The translations under genes and the position numbers were made by a program. Shown here in pieces: positions 1 to 8,601 of a stretch of 64,000 nt of DNA. Positions within the stretch are counted from its first letter, which is position 1. Each line of letters begins with the position of its first letter. This stretch comes from Vibrio sinaloensis (lineage in GTDB: Bacteria > Pseudomonadota > Gammaproteobacteria > Enterobacterales > Vibrionaceae): contig NZ_JWLV01000014.1 of NCBI RefSeq assembly GCF_000808535.1, forward strand, positions 1-64,000, written 5' to 3'. A model generated the notes under the pieces. The model did no database searches, was not told the DNA's origin, and was given only the letters and a program-made list of their open reading frames with translations.

Positions 1-2
1 AG

Positions 3-59
3 TTTGATGCTTACCTGACAGACCTTACTACTATCGTGAATACTCAAAATTCAAATTAG
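3..59 (+). CDS. possible C-terminal end of an upstream gene (partial)
   Basis: Frame 3 is open from the window edge to a TAG at 57-59 and encodes 18 residues ending in TQNSN. It stops 19 nt before the Rhs lipoprotein start, a spacing that would suit an upstream gene in the same transcription unit. Eighteen residues are too few to recognise a family, and a chance open frame of this length is common, so this is only a candidate. Confidence 0.3.
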   Translation, partial: FDAYLTDLTTIVNTQNSN

Positions 60-78
60 ATTGAGCTAAGTAACCAAT

Positions 79-3000
79 ATGAAGAAAAATATTATAGCGA
101 TTGGGCTTTTAGGTAGCATTCTTTCTGGGTGCGGTAGCGAAAAGCAAGAAGTTAGAGTCAGTGAAGTTCAACCAAGCTTGGTCGCTATGGACTTAAGCTC
201 GCCCCCCTCTCATACACAGTTGTCTGCATCTGGACAATTGGGAGGAGTGCTAAGCCCTACTTTTCCGGTAGAAGATAAAGTTGATCCAGACAGTTTTAGT
301 CTATTTGACCTGTTAGGAGATGATGACAGTGATGAACGAATGGCTTTTGGTCAAGCTATTCAAAATTGGAATAGTCATCATTATAGTGATGCAGCAAAGG
401 CATTTGATGTATTTCGAAAACAATTTCCTAGCAGTGCTTGGGCGTCTGAAGCCACTTTACATATGGCATGTAATGCTCGCTTCACAGGTCAGTATTCACA
501 GGCAAACCAGCTTTTCCAAGAAGTCATCGCGCAAAATGCGTCATCGGAATATGTTGGTGCGCAGATGATGACTGCAAAAGCAAAAAGTCGTTTAGCAGTG
601 TTACGTCTCATGGAAAACAACCCAGATGAAGCAAAAAGACTATTCAAAGAGGTAAAAGAGGACTCCCCTGATTGGCGCTTAAGAACTTATGCTTCAACTT
701 GGCTGAGAAAGCTATCTCTGTTAGATGAGAGTGCCGGTAGTCTACTAGACTGTGGTACTCGAGCCCTGAGTTATTTGTTAAAGCAAGACAATCGATTTGA
801 AGCTGCTGAAGAGGTCTTAGGTTATGCTCCTAGTGACGACGGCTTTAGTATTGCTGATATGATTGCCTTAGCAGAGCAGTATGGCTACCAAGCGCTTGCC
901 GTCAAAGCAACAGTAGAAGAACTCGCTGAGATTACGACTCCCGCCATTTTGCAGATTGATAGGGAGGCTACAGGGGGTAAGGGACATTATTGGGTACTAG
1001 AAAGCCACACAAGCGGTCAATTTAATATCTTTGATTCGCAAATGAATCGTCGTTTTACATTCACAGCAGATCAGTTAGCAAAAGAATGGGCTGGGAACGT
1101 GATCTTATTGTCTGATGATGGTAGTAAATTCATTGGTAGATTACTTGACCAAGATGAGATGGAGAACACTTACGGGGGGTGCTGCGGTATTCAAAGGCCA
1201 CCGGGAGAGCCAGGAAAGCCAGGTAAAGATCCGGATGACCCTAAAGAGCCAAAAGATGATTGTTCTACATCGAAAGGTGCTCCAGTTTGGTCGGTTAATA
1301 TGATCAACATGAACTTGTATGTTGAAGATACCCCACTTTGGTATGAGAGTGCTATTGGACCTAATGTGAATATTAAGCTGGCCTATAACACGCAAGGCGT
1401 TTTGGCTCAGAATGAGCCTTTTGGGGTTAAGTGGATGTTTAACTATGCTACTTACCTAGTTGTTGATCCGGGTAAAGCGGTTACGATATTTAGTCCTGAT
1501 GGTCGCGAAGATGTGTTTGTTAAAGATTCAGCTGGTGTCTATCAATCAGATAACTACTTTCGCACGACGTTAACGGAAAAAGAGGGTCGTTATTTACTGA
1601 CTTTTGCTGATGGTTCTCAAAAAGTCTACGGAGTTCCAGAAGGTACAAAGGCTCTCCAAAACTTTCTATTAGAGCAGATAGATCCATTTGGACAGAAGCT
1701 GATATTTCATTATGACAATTCGGCAAGGATGACCCACATAGAAGACGCAATGGGGCGTCAAACGACACTTGAATACAACGCTATAGGGCTTATCTATACT
1801 GTTAGAGATCCATTTGGTCGAGAGGCAAAATTTGTCTATGACGACAAACGAAACCTAACCTCGTTAACGGATATGGAGGGTTATACAAGTACACTGACGT
1901 ATGATGAAGATCGTTTTTTAACCTCTATTACGGATGCGAAAGGAACAACGTCATTCTACATTGAACCCGCCGATGGTATTCGTAATGGCTCAAACGCCTA
2001 CAATCCGCCTGGATCTCCGATGTGGGAGAACTATCGTATTACTGTTACTAATCCTAACGGTGACAAAGAGGAGTATTATTTTGATGGTTTTCATAATACA
2101 GGGTGGTATGTAAATGCGGATAATTACCGAGAGTATACATCTGAGAGCAGTAACTACAGTAATTCTGTTGCAAAAACGATATATAAATACGTAACGCCAA
2201 ATGGACGTCAAGGAAAGTTTTCTCAAGTGACGAACCCAGATGGTTCGTACAACAAGTTTACTTATTACTCCAATAATAAGCTAAAGACCATTACCGATGA
2301 ACGTGGTCTAGTTGAGCAATATGAGTGGAATTCAAAAGGACTGGTAGCAAAGTATAAGGATAAATTAGGTAATGAAACTGTTTATATCTATGCGGATAAC
2401 GGTGTTGATCTTATAGAAGTTCGCAGTCCGCTTGGAACAATCCTGATGACTTATAATACGAATAGTCAAGTTACTTCATATAGAGATATAGAGGGGCGTA
2501 CGACGTATTTTGAGTATGATGAATCTGGCAATATGATTCGCAGTATCGACGCTAGAGGTATTGAGACAGACTTTGTGAGAAATGCTAGCGGTCTTACTAA
2601 AGAAATTCGAGTTAACTCTAAGACGGTATCCAGTTACATTTATGATGAAATTGGACGGGTAATTAGTCAACAGGGCTTGAATCGATACACTACACACTAT
2701 CAATACAATAAGTTAGATACACTTGTGAAGGTAACAACGCCGGCTGGGCGTTCAACAGATAAACAATTTGGGACCTGCCCACGGATGTTGGAGTCTGAAA
2801 CGCTGCCGGGTGGCCACACATATGATTATGAGTATGATAATGCCAAATGGCTGACAAGAGTGATAGACCCGCTTAAAGGAACAGTTACATTAGAACGCTC
2901 TAAATCCGGGCGTGTTACTGCTATTACTGACCGGAATAATAACAAAACCCGCTTTGTATATAACCCTTCAGGTACTTTAAAAGAGAAAGTTTATGCTGAC

Positions 3001-4551
3001 GGTAGCAAGTTACAATATGACTACTCAAAAGGTCGCATTACTCAGTTTACTGACGCGCGAGGCATTAAAAAATCATATAGCTATAACAATAATGGGCAAC
3101 TATCTAGCATTCGCTATAGCGATAGCACTGCAAGTGTGGACTATGAATATGATATTTTTGGGCGATTAAGCGCAGTGACCGATGGTACAGGAAAGACAAC
3201 CTTCGGTTATTACACTAATGGTTTTTTGAAGTATAAAGATGGCCCCTTAGGAAATGACAAGATTGAGCTTACGTACACGGAGCTTAATGAACTTAGAACG
3301 ATAGCCGTTGATGGAAAGTTAAATACTCAGTATAGCTATGATGATTTAGGCCGCTTAACTCAAGTAGAAGCGTTTGGGCAGCAATTTAGCTACAGTTATG
3401 ATGACGATTCGACTTCGTCGAAAATAACAACTCAATACCCAAATGATTTAATCGGGCTTACTCAATACGATAGCAAGGCTGATTTATCCGAAATTGTATA
3501 TCGCAAGGGTAACGAAGCGTTAGCAAGCTATCAGTATCGATTTGATGCTGCAGGACAGCTCAGTGAGCAGTTAGGTACATCGAGCTGGGACAGCAATATT
3601 GAAGGGTTGACTGCCAGCTATAATGCGCTGAACCAGATAACTAGTTGGAATGGCGATGAATCAAAGTTTGCCTATGATGCCAGTGGAAACTTAGTTAAAG
3701 GATTATTAGCCAATAATGTTCCTTTTACTGCTGAATATGACGGTGAGAGCCGATTAGTTAAGCTTGACTTTAATAAAAATGGCATGAGTTATTCTGAACG
3801 TTTTATTTATGGCTTTGACCATATGTTGAAAGGTTATCAGCGTTATGAAAATGGTAAATTGGTTAAAGATAAGCAATTTGTTCGGTTAGGGTTGCTTGAG
3901 CTTGAACAACACAATGGAAGTGGTCAGGTTGAACAGCAGTATGCTTGGCGTATGGATAAGCTAGGAGGTATCGGTGGGTTATTGATGACAAAAGCTGAAC
4001 ATGGCAGTTATTACTATATTTATAACCACCTTGGCACAGTCCAGAAAGTAATTAATCAGTTGGGAGAAGAGGTTGAAAACTACCTGTATACGCCTTATGG
4101 GGTTTCAAGTGGTAGCCAGCATGAACACCAACCCTTTGGCTATTCAACTAAGCGAAGTGATTTTACTAGCGGTCTAGTTTATTTTGGCTACCGTTTTTAT
4201 GTGCCAAACTTAAGACGATGGCTTACCCGTGATCCATTGCAAGAGCGTGGAGGTATTAATCTTTATGCTTATGTAAACGGAGATCCTCTGGGGTATATCG
4301 ATCCTGATGGAAGGATTGGGGTACCGAGCTCTCCGGTTCCTGTGCTACCACCTGAAGCATTTTTTCCTCCTGAGTTAGATCAAGCACTCCGAGATGCTGA
4401 GGATAAGGCTGATGAGGAAGTGTGCAAAGTAGCGAAAGATATTGATAGAGTATCGGAAGTTGCTGGAGCAATCCCTAACCCGTACATAAAAACAAGCTGT
4501 ACTGCAATTAATATTACGTCCAAGTTAGTGCAGGTTGGCGTTTGTAAATGA
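79..4551 (+). CDS. Rhs/YD-repeat lipoprotein with TPR-like and C39-type peptidase-like domains
   Basis: A 1490-residue predicted surface or outer-membrane lipoprotein. The start gives a lipoprotein signal peptide with lipobox LSGC (Cys18); the +2 residue is Gly, so inner-membrane retention is not expected. Residues about 95-210 look like TPR helices. Residues about 220-350 resemble a C39 peptidase: Cys225 in DCGTRALSYLL, His303 in GHYWVLE and Asp319 in FNIFDSQ are spaced like the catalytic triad. A Gly/Pro collagen-like linker with vicinal Cys368-Cys369 follows. YD repeats fill about 430-1300, and the Rhs core ends at DPDG (1408-1411). A 79-residue tail with three Cys replaces the usual large toxin and matches nothing I recognise. 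Rhs shells encapsulate C-terminal toxins; that this one does is inference. The ribosome site is weak (taagta region), but the signal peptide fixes the start. Confidence 0.85.
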   Translation: MKKNIIAIGLLGSILSGCGSEKQEVRVSEVQPSLVAMDLSSPPSHTQLSASGQLGGVLSPTFPVEDKVDPDSFSLFDLLGDDDSDERMAFGQAIQNWNSHHYSDAAKAFDVFRKQFPSSAWASEATLHMACNARFTGQYSQANQLFQEVIAQNASSEYVGAQMMTAKAKSRLAVLRLMENNPDEAKRLFKEVKEDSPDWRLRTYASTWLRKLSLLDESAGSLLDCGTRALSYLLKQDNRFEAAEEVLGYAPSDDGFSIADMIALAEQYGYQALAVKATVEELAEITTPAILQIDREATGGKGHYWVLESHTSGQFNIFDSQMNRRFTFTADQLAKEWAGNVILLSDDGSKFIGRLLDQDEMENTYGGCCGIQRPPGEPGKPGKDPDDPKEPKDDCSTSKGAPVWSVNMINMNLYVEDTPLWYESAIGPNVNIKLAYNTQGVLAQNEPFGVKWMFNYATYLVVDPGKAVTIFSPDGREDVFVKDSAGVYQSDNYFRTTLTEKEGRYLLTFADGSQKVYGVPEGTKALQNFLLEQIDPFGQKLIFHYDNSARMTHIEDAMGRQTTLEYNAIGLIYTVRDPFGREAKFVYDDKRNLTSLTDMEGYTSTLTYDEDRFLTSITDAKGTTSFYIEPADGIRNGSNAYNPPGSPMWENYRITVTNPNGDKEEYYFDGFHNTGWYVNADNYREYTSESSNYSNSVAKTIYKYVTPNGRQGKFSQVTNPDGSYNKFTYYSNNKLKTITDERGLVEQYEWNSKGLVAKYKDKLGNETVYIYADNGVDLIEVRSPLGTILMTYNTNSQVTSYRDIEGRTTYFEYDESGNMIRSIDARGIETDFVRNASGLTKEIRVNSKTVSSYIYDEIGRVISQQGLNRYTTHYQYNKLDTLVKVTTPAGRSTDKQFGTCPRMLESETLPGGHTYDYEYDNAKWLTRVIDPLKGTVTLERSKSGRVTAITDRNNNKTRFVYNPSGTLKEKVYADGSKLQYDYSKGRITQFTDARGIKKSYSYNNNGQLSSIRYSDSTASVDYEYDIFGRLSAVTDGTGKTTFGYYTNGFLKYKDGPLGNDKIELTYTELNELRTIAVDGKLNTQYSYDDLGRLTQVEAFGQQFSYSYDDDSTSSKITTQYPNDLIGLTQYDSKADLSEIVYRKGNEALASYQYRFDAAGQLSEQLGTSSWDSNIEGLTASYNALNQITSWNGDESKFAYDASGNLVKGLLANNVPFTAEYDGESRLVKLDFNKNGMSYSERFIYGFDHMLKGYQRYENGKLVKDKQFVRLGLLELEQHNGSGQVEQQYAWRMDKLGGIGGLLMTKAEHGSYYYIYNHLGTVQKVINQLGEEVENYLYTPYGVSSGSQHEHQPFGYSTKRSDFTSGLVYFGYRFYVPNLRRWLTRDPLQERGGINLYAYVNGDPLGYIDPDGRIGVPSSPVPVLPPEAFFPPELDQALRDAEDKADEEVCKVAKDIDRVSEVAGAIPNPYIKTSCTAINITSKLVQVGVCK

Positions 4552-4918
4552 TAATTATATCTATGCAGTGTGAAGGGTTGGGAAATCAGTAATGTATACT
4601 CAATAGTTACAATTATTACTTGATGTACAAACTGCGAACTTACCTATGGATAGTGTGAGGTGTAATGGGTAAATGTGAAGTTACACCTCTTTCCACAGTA
4701 CCTATCACACGGTTGTAGCCCGTTGTTTGGTCAACTAGTCATGGTTGGGAAAACCATAATCCTAGTATGTGTTTCTACATTTAGGGGTTATCATACTAGA
4801 ACCTGTGATGACGGAGCTTAGAGTTGTAACAGTAACTATGCGAGAGCTACTCGGTATGAAGCTCTCTGCTTCAGCAGGTGGCGATTTAAATTTGTCTTAC
4901 ACATATTAAGGATGGTAA
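4552..4918. other. 367-nt spacer rich in perfect hairpins
   Basis: No credible ORF. Four perfect inverted repeats lie in series: GAGGTGTAA (4657-4665) with TTACACCTC (4681-4689); ATGGTT (4741-4746) with AACCAT (4752-4757); CTAGTATG (4762-4769) with CATACTAG (4792-4799); and GAGAGCT (4842-4848) with AGCTCTC (4860-4866). None is followed by a T-run, so they do not look like intrinsic terminators. They could form a structured RNA leader for the next gene or be the relic of a mobile element. I do not recognise a known RNA family. Confidence 0.5.
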
Positions 4919-5344
4919 ATGAAAGTTAGTCTTTTATGTTTTTGGCTGCTATTGGCTTCTCTACCTCTGCAAGCAGAGGAGAGAAGCAAGATGGAAAATG
5001 AGATTTCTCAAATTCTGGGCTTTGAACAAACAGTGGAGCACTACTTTGTGGAATACAAAAAGCAGCTCTTCAAACGGTATCCTAAATTGACAGAGGAGTA
5101 TGTTGAATCGAATTATGGTTCAGTTTTTCAGTATGGTAAAAAGAGGTATATGAATGCATATATGAAAGGTTTGTCAGTTTATAGTGATGATGAACTTAGG
5201 CAACTTATTGATTTCTATAAGTCTGATAAGGGGAAGTGGATTGTCAAGAAGAATTTAGAATCAAATGTTATTGTTCTTGATGATTTAGCACTTGCTTCTG
5301 ATGATTTTAATAAGGTGTTTATAGAGAACCTTAAATCTCAGTAA
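4919..5344 (+). CDS. small exported DUF2059-like protein
   Basis: A 141-residue protein starting with a Sec signal peptide (MKVSLLCFWLLLASLPLQA, cleavage about residue 19), so it is probably periplasmic. The mature part is helical and charged. Its C-terminal half, with DELRQLIDFYKSDKGKWI at about residues 96-113, resembles the DUF2059 pattern in which an E-L-x-x-x-x-x-F-Y helix precedes a Gly-Lys turn. The start is supported by AAGGATG just upstream. It lies 367 nt downstream of the Rhs lipoprotein on the same strand, so it could be a partner or immunity protein, but DUF2059 proteins are not established immunity proteins. Function unknown. Confidence 0.65.
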   Translation: MKVSLLCFWLLLASLPLQAEERSKMENEISQILGFEQTVEHYFVEYKKQLFKRYPKLTEEYVESNYGSVFQYGKKRYMNAYMKGLSVYSDDELRQLIDFYKSDKGKWIVKKNLESNVIVLDDLALASDDFNKVFIENLKSQ

Positions 5345-5374
5345 GAAAAGATAGCGACAACCGCTTTATTTCCT

Positions 5375-5695
5375 TAGAAGTTGATGAACCCTATGCAGAG
5401 CGACACTACCTATTGAAGCCAATATTCGATGAACTCTATCACTAGCTGACCACCTCGTCTATACTTGAGTCGAGCCCACTAGGTAAAGCCATCAAGTATG
5501 TTGCTAGTCAATGGCCTAAATTCATCCGTTACCTAGATGATGGCCACTTATCTATCGATAACAATCTTGCTGACCGTGCAATAAAACCGCCAGGGCGAAT
5601 GATCTTATACTATACGACTAAATGGTAAAATCGATGCAGTAGTTGACTAAGTCTGAACCAGATGTCGACTCACTTCTTCCATGGGACTTCACATT
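5375..5695 (+). pseudogene. IS66-family transposase remnant (C-terminal part)
   Basis: In frame 1 the translation contains SPLGKAIKYVASQWPKF and then IRYLDDGHLSIDNNLADRAI at 5473-5586. This is the well-known IS66 transposase C-terminal motif (LGKA...W..L.RYL.DG.L.IDNN..ERAI.P). The frame is broken by a TAG at about 5443 and by frame changes after 5590. The family's terminal sequence reappears in another frame as DVDSLLPWDF at about 5660-5690. The remnant has no N-terminal part and no visible inverted repeats, so it cannot move. Confidence 0.75.
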
Positions 5696-5719
5696 AATTA
5701 CTACGTCCGTGAGCTCATA

Positions 5720-5990
5720 GGACGTTTACGTTCAAAAGATTACAGAGACTTAATCTCATCCCATAGTCTAGAACAAAGTATGAGTCGGAAGGGATATTGC
5801 TGAAATAACGCCTGTGTCGAAAGCTTTTTAATTCAATGAAAGTAGAAACAAACCAATACTAGCTGATAGTGACACGAGAAGGGATACGCCTATCACTTTT
5901 TGAATATATCGAAGTTGATTACAATCGAACAAGAAAGCACAGTGCTCTTGGATATCTAAGCCTAGTTAACTTTGAAAACAATATGTCGCT
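5720..5990 (+). pseudogene. IS3-family OrfB transposase remnant
   Basis: Two frames together give the end of an IS3-family OrfB integrase. The first reads KDYRDLISSHSLEQSMSRKG (5735-5794), then YC, a stop, and NNACVESF; the stop TGA sits where the family normally has Trp in CWDNA. After a frame change comes MKVE, another stop, and TREGIRLSLFEYIEVDYNRT with RKHSALGYLSLVNFENN up to about 5982. The catalytic Glu region is thus present but interrupted. It directly follows the IS66 remnant, so the two insertion sequences decayed side by side. Confidence 0.75.
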
Positions 5991-6013
5991 TAATGCAGTG
6001 TCTAAGATCATAG

Positions 6014-6040
6014 AAGGCAAGGTTTGGACCCTTGCCTTTT
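6014..6040 (+). terminator. hairpin with short T-run after the IS remnants
   Basis: AAGGCAAGG (6014-6022) pairs perfectly with CCTTGCCTT (6030-6038) around a 7-nt loop and is followed by four T (6037-6040). It probably ends transcription leaving the IS3 remnant. Confidence 0.55.
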
Positions 6041-6839
6041 GCATACTTATTTATCCAATGCTGTGTCCAAAAGTTTGTTACATAGACATGTCCATTGTGT
6101 GTCCACTCCGTCTTGCAAGGAGATTGACTGGGGCGTGGTAATTTTACTATGTTGAACTTTAGTAGATGTGTAATATGCAAGCTTTCGATGCAATGTTATG
6201 CGAACTAATGTTGCAAACATTACTCTAACTCGTTGATAGTTGTTCCGCGTCATGAAGTCTTATCTTGCAAGCATCACCATCTGCTCTACAGAAAATCCCT
6301 CAAGTACCTATACTTCCCTGAATAATCCAAGAAAATAACGATAAATCACTGACATCATTGATTTTGTTAATGTTTCTTGAAGTGAAATCCACTGGAACCT
6401 CTAGTTTTACCGCTCCAACAGTGATTCTCCTCACATTTCGTCTGATCAGACGAGAGGAATGTAGTTAATTGTTATCTGCTTTACATACTTAATGTTAATT
6501 TTTCCGCACAATATCTAGCACAAGATGCTACGAGCTAGTGTCTTTATAGATAAATTGGCACGTCAATCTGGGTCTTAGAAATATCTCAATCAAATATTCT
6601 GATTTTATTTATTTTGATGGTGTTTTTTGCCGAATTGTTGAAGTAATCGGAGAATTATACGATTTTTTGCTACATTTTTATGGCAAATTACTTCAATGAT
6701 TGATAATGTGTGCCGCAATCTTTGTGAGGTTTTAGATTTTTGTGCTTATTTTTTGCGCTAAATAAATCTAAATCACTGTCCGTTCTAGTGAACTTGCAAA
6801 GAAGTCATGGATGCAAATGAAAAACTTGGAGTTTTAAGC
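6041..6839. other. long AT-rich leader region upstream of oppA
   Basis: About 800 nt without a believable gene; the small open frames show no ribosome site or family pattern. The first part is probably further decayed insertion-sequence flank. The last 250 nt are very AT-rich and must hold the oppA promoter, but I could not pick a convincing -35/-10 pair. A 16-bp palindrome lies at 6438-6453 and is listed separately. Confidence 0.5.
6438..6453. promoter_or_regulatory. 16-bp perfect palindrome, possible operator
   Basis: TCGTCTGATCAGACGA is a perfect palindrome about 390 nt upstream of the oppA start. It could be a dimeric regulator site or a chance palindrome; no regulator family is recognised from it. 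Confidence 0.25.
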
Positions 6840-8471
6840 ATGTATAAGAACAAAATCACTCAAGCCCTTCTTTTAGGTGCTGGTCTAGCAGTGGCAGCAA
6901 CCTCTACCGCAACTCTTGCAGCTGATGTTCCAGCTGGCGTAAAACTAGCAGATAAGCAAGAATTGGTACGTGGTAACGGTACTGAAGTTGCGACAATCGA
7001 CCCTCACAAATCTCAAGGTGTTCCAGAATCACACGTTATTCGTGATATCCTTGAAGGCTTGGTGAATCAAGATGCAGAAGGCAACACTATCCCAGGTGTC
7101 GCTGAGTCTTGGGAAACAGCAGATAACAAAACTTTCACTTTCAAACTTCGCAAAGACGCTAAATGGTCTAACGGCGACCCTGTAACAGCAGGCGATTTCG
7201 TTTACTCTTTCCAACGCGCAGTAGACCCAGCGACAGCTTCTCCTTACTCTTGGTACATGGAATACACCAAGATGAAGAATGCTAAAGACATCGTTGCAGG
7301 CAAGAAAGATAAAGCTGAACTAGGTGTTAAAGCTGTAGACGACCACACGCTAGTGGTTGAGCTAGAAACAGCAGTACCATACTTCGTAATGATGACTGGC
7401 CATACAACAATGAAACCAGTTCATAAAGCGACAGTAGAGAAGTTCGGCGATCAGTGGACTAAACCTGAGAACTTCGTTGGTAACGGCGCGTTTGTTGTAA
7501 ACAAATGGGTTGTGAACGAGCGCCTAGAACTTAAGCGTAATGAACAGTACTGGGATAACGCTGATACAGTTCTAAACAAGGTTACATTCCTACCAATCGA
7601 GAATGCGGTTGCAGAAATGAACCGTTTCCTTTCAGGTGAAATTGATTTCACTTCTACTCTTCCAACAGAGCACTTCAAGCGCCTGAAGAAAGAGCATCCA
7701 GAATCTGTATCTGTTGAAGGTAGCCTATGTACTTACTACTACTCATTCAACACGAAGAAGAAGCCGTTTGATGACGTACGTGTTCGTAAAGCGATCTCTT
7801 ACGCTATCGACCGCAATATCGTAACTGATGCAATTCTTGCTCAAGGTCAAAAGCCAGCTTACTTCCTAACTCCGGAAATCACAGCGAACTTCAATCCAGA
7901 GCTACCAGCATACGGTCAAATGTCTCAAAAAGATCGTAACGCGGAAGCGGCTCGTCTACTAGCTGAAGCAGGCTACGGCAAAGACAACCCACTTAAGTTT
8001 ACTCTTCTATACAACACTAACGAAAACCACAAGAAGATTGCGGTAGCACTTGGTTCAATGTGGAAGAAGACTCTAGGTCTAGACGTTACTCTAGAAAACC
8101 AAGAGTGGAAAACTTACCTATCTACGAAAGATCAAGGTGACTTCGAAGTATCACGCGCAGGTTGGTGTGGTGACTACAACGAAGCGTCTTCATTCCTAAC
8201 GCTAATGGTAAGCAAGAACACAACTGGCGGTCAGCACTGGGGCAATAAAGATTACGATGCGCTAATCGACAAAGCTCTAAACTCGACTTCAGAAGAAGAG
8301 CGTACAGCACTTTACCTAGAAGCTGAGAAGCTAATGGCTAAAGATATGCCAATCGCACCTATCTACCAGTACGTACGTTCTCGTCTACTAAACCCACACG
8401 TTGGTGGTTTCCCATCAGCGAACGCGGAAGAGAAGATCTACTCAAAAGATCTTTACATCAAAGCTCAATAA
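6840..8471 (+). CDS. oppA: oligopeptide ABC transporter, periplasmic binding protein OppA
   Basis: Captures oligopeptides in the periplasm and delivers them to the OppBCDF membrane complex. I chose the ATG at 6840 rather than the upstream in-frame ATG at 6807: GGAG at 6828-6831 is correctly spaced, and the protein then starts with a clean Sec signal peptide (MYKNKITQALLLGAGLAVAA, cleavage about residue 27). The result is 543 residues, the same length as E. coli OppA. It has the SBP_bac_5 fold pattern: an early TIDPHKSQGVPESHVIRDI segment and the GDPVTAGDFVYSF core motif. It is the first gene of the operon. A stem-loop after it probably protects its mRNA so that it is made in excess over the membrane parts. 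Confidence 0.95.
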   Translation: MYKNKITQALLLGAGLAVAATSTATLAADVPAGVKLADKQELVRGNGTEVATIDPHKSQGVPESHVIRDILEGLVNQDAEGNTIPGVAESWETADNKTFTFKLRKDAKWSNGDPVTAGDFVYSFQRAVDPATASPYSWYMEYTKMKNAKDIVAGKKDKAELGVKAVDDHTLVVELETAVPYFVMMTGHTTMKPVHKATVEKFGDQWTKPENFVGNGAFVVNKWVVNERLELKRNEQYWDNADTVLNKVTFLPIENAVAEMNRFLSGEIDFTSTLPTEHFKRLKKEHPESVSVEGSLCTYYYSFNTKKKPFDDVRVRKAISYAIDRNIVTDAILAQGQKPAYFLTPEITANFNPELPAYGQMSQKDRNAEAARLLAEAGYGKDNPLKFTLLYNTNENHKKIAVALGSMWKKTLGLDVTLENQEWKTYLSTKDQGDFEVSRAGWCGDYNEASSFLTLMVSKNTTGGQHWGNKDYDALIDKALNSTSEEERTALYLEAEKLMAKDMPIAPIYQYVRSRLLNPHVGGFPSANAEEKIYSKDLYIKAQ

Positions 8472-8498
8472 TCTGAGCAGATAGAACTATAAAAACTA

Positions 8499-8530
8499 GG
8501 CTCTGCATGTGAGAAATCGCATGCAGCGCC
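8499..8530 (+). other. intercistronic stem-loop between oppA and oppB
   Basis: GGC-t-CTGCATG (8499-8509) pairs with CATGCAG-c-GCC (8520-8530) with one internal mismatch and a 10-nt loop. There is no T-run, so it is more likely a 3'-end stabiliser or partial attenuator for oppA mRNA than a full terminator. A second weaker hairpin (TCAATC 8536-8541 with GATTGA 8553-8558) follows. Confidence 0.6.
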
Positions 8531-8577
8531 TCTCTTCAATCTAAATTCGTTGGATTGAGGATTTCTTTAATTTAAAT

Positions 8578-8590
8578 GTCACAGACTGAA
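8578..8590 (+). promoter_or_regulatory. predicted OppZ base-pairing site in the oppB leader
   Basis: GTCACAGACTGAA at 8578-8590, just upstream of the oppB ribosome site (AAGAGTGAG) and start at 8602, is complementary at 12 of 13 positions to TTCAGCCTGTGAC at 12456-12468 in the oppF 3'UTR. In V. cholerae, OppZ is known to repress oppB translation and, through Rho, the rest of the operon while sparing oppA; this position fits that mechanism. Confidence 0.75.
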
Positions 8591-8601
8591 AGAGTGAGTT
8601 T

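Noticed and set aside
4552..4918. Integron attC or Vibrio repeat (VCR) in the hairpin-rich spacer
   Set aside because: The hairpins lack the paired attC core sites and the length pattern of VCRs.
5869..6141. A 90-codon open frame as an intact gene
   Set aside because: Its first half is the end of an IS3-family OrfB and the rest is run-on into flanking DNA; it is part of a pseudogene.
6807..6839. Upstream in-frame ATG for oppA at 6807
   Set aside because: No ribosome site precedes it and it would bury the signal peptide; ATG at 6840 has GGAG and a clean leader.
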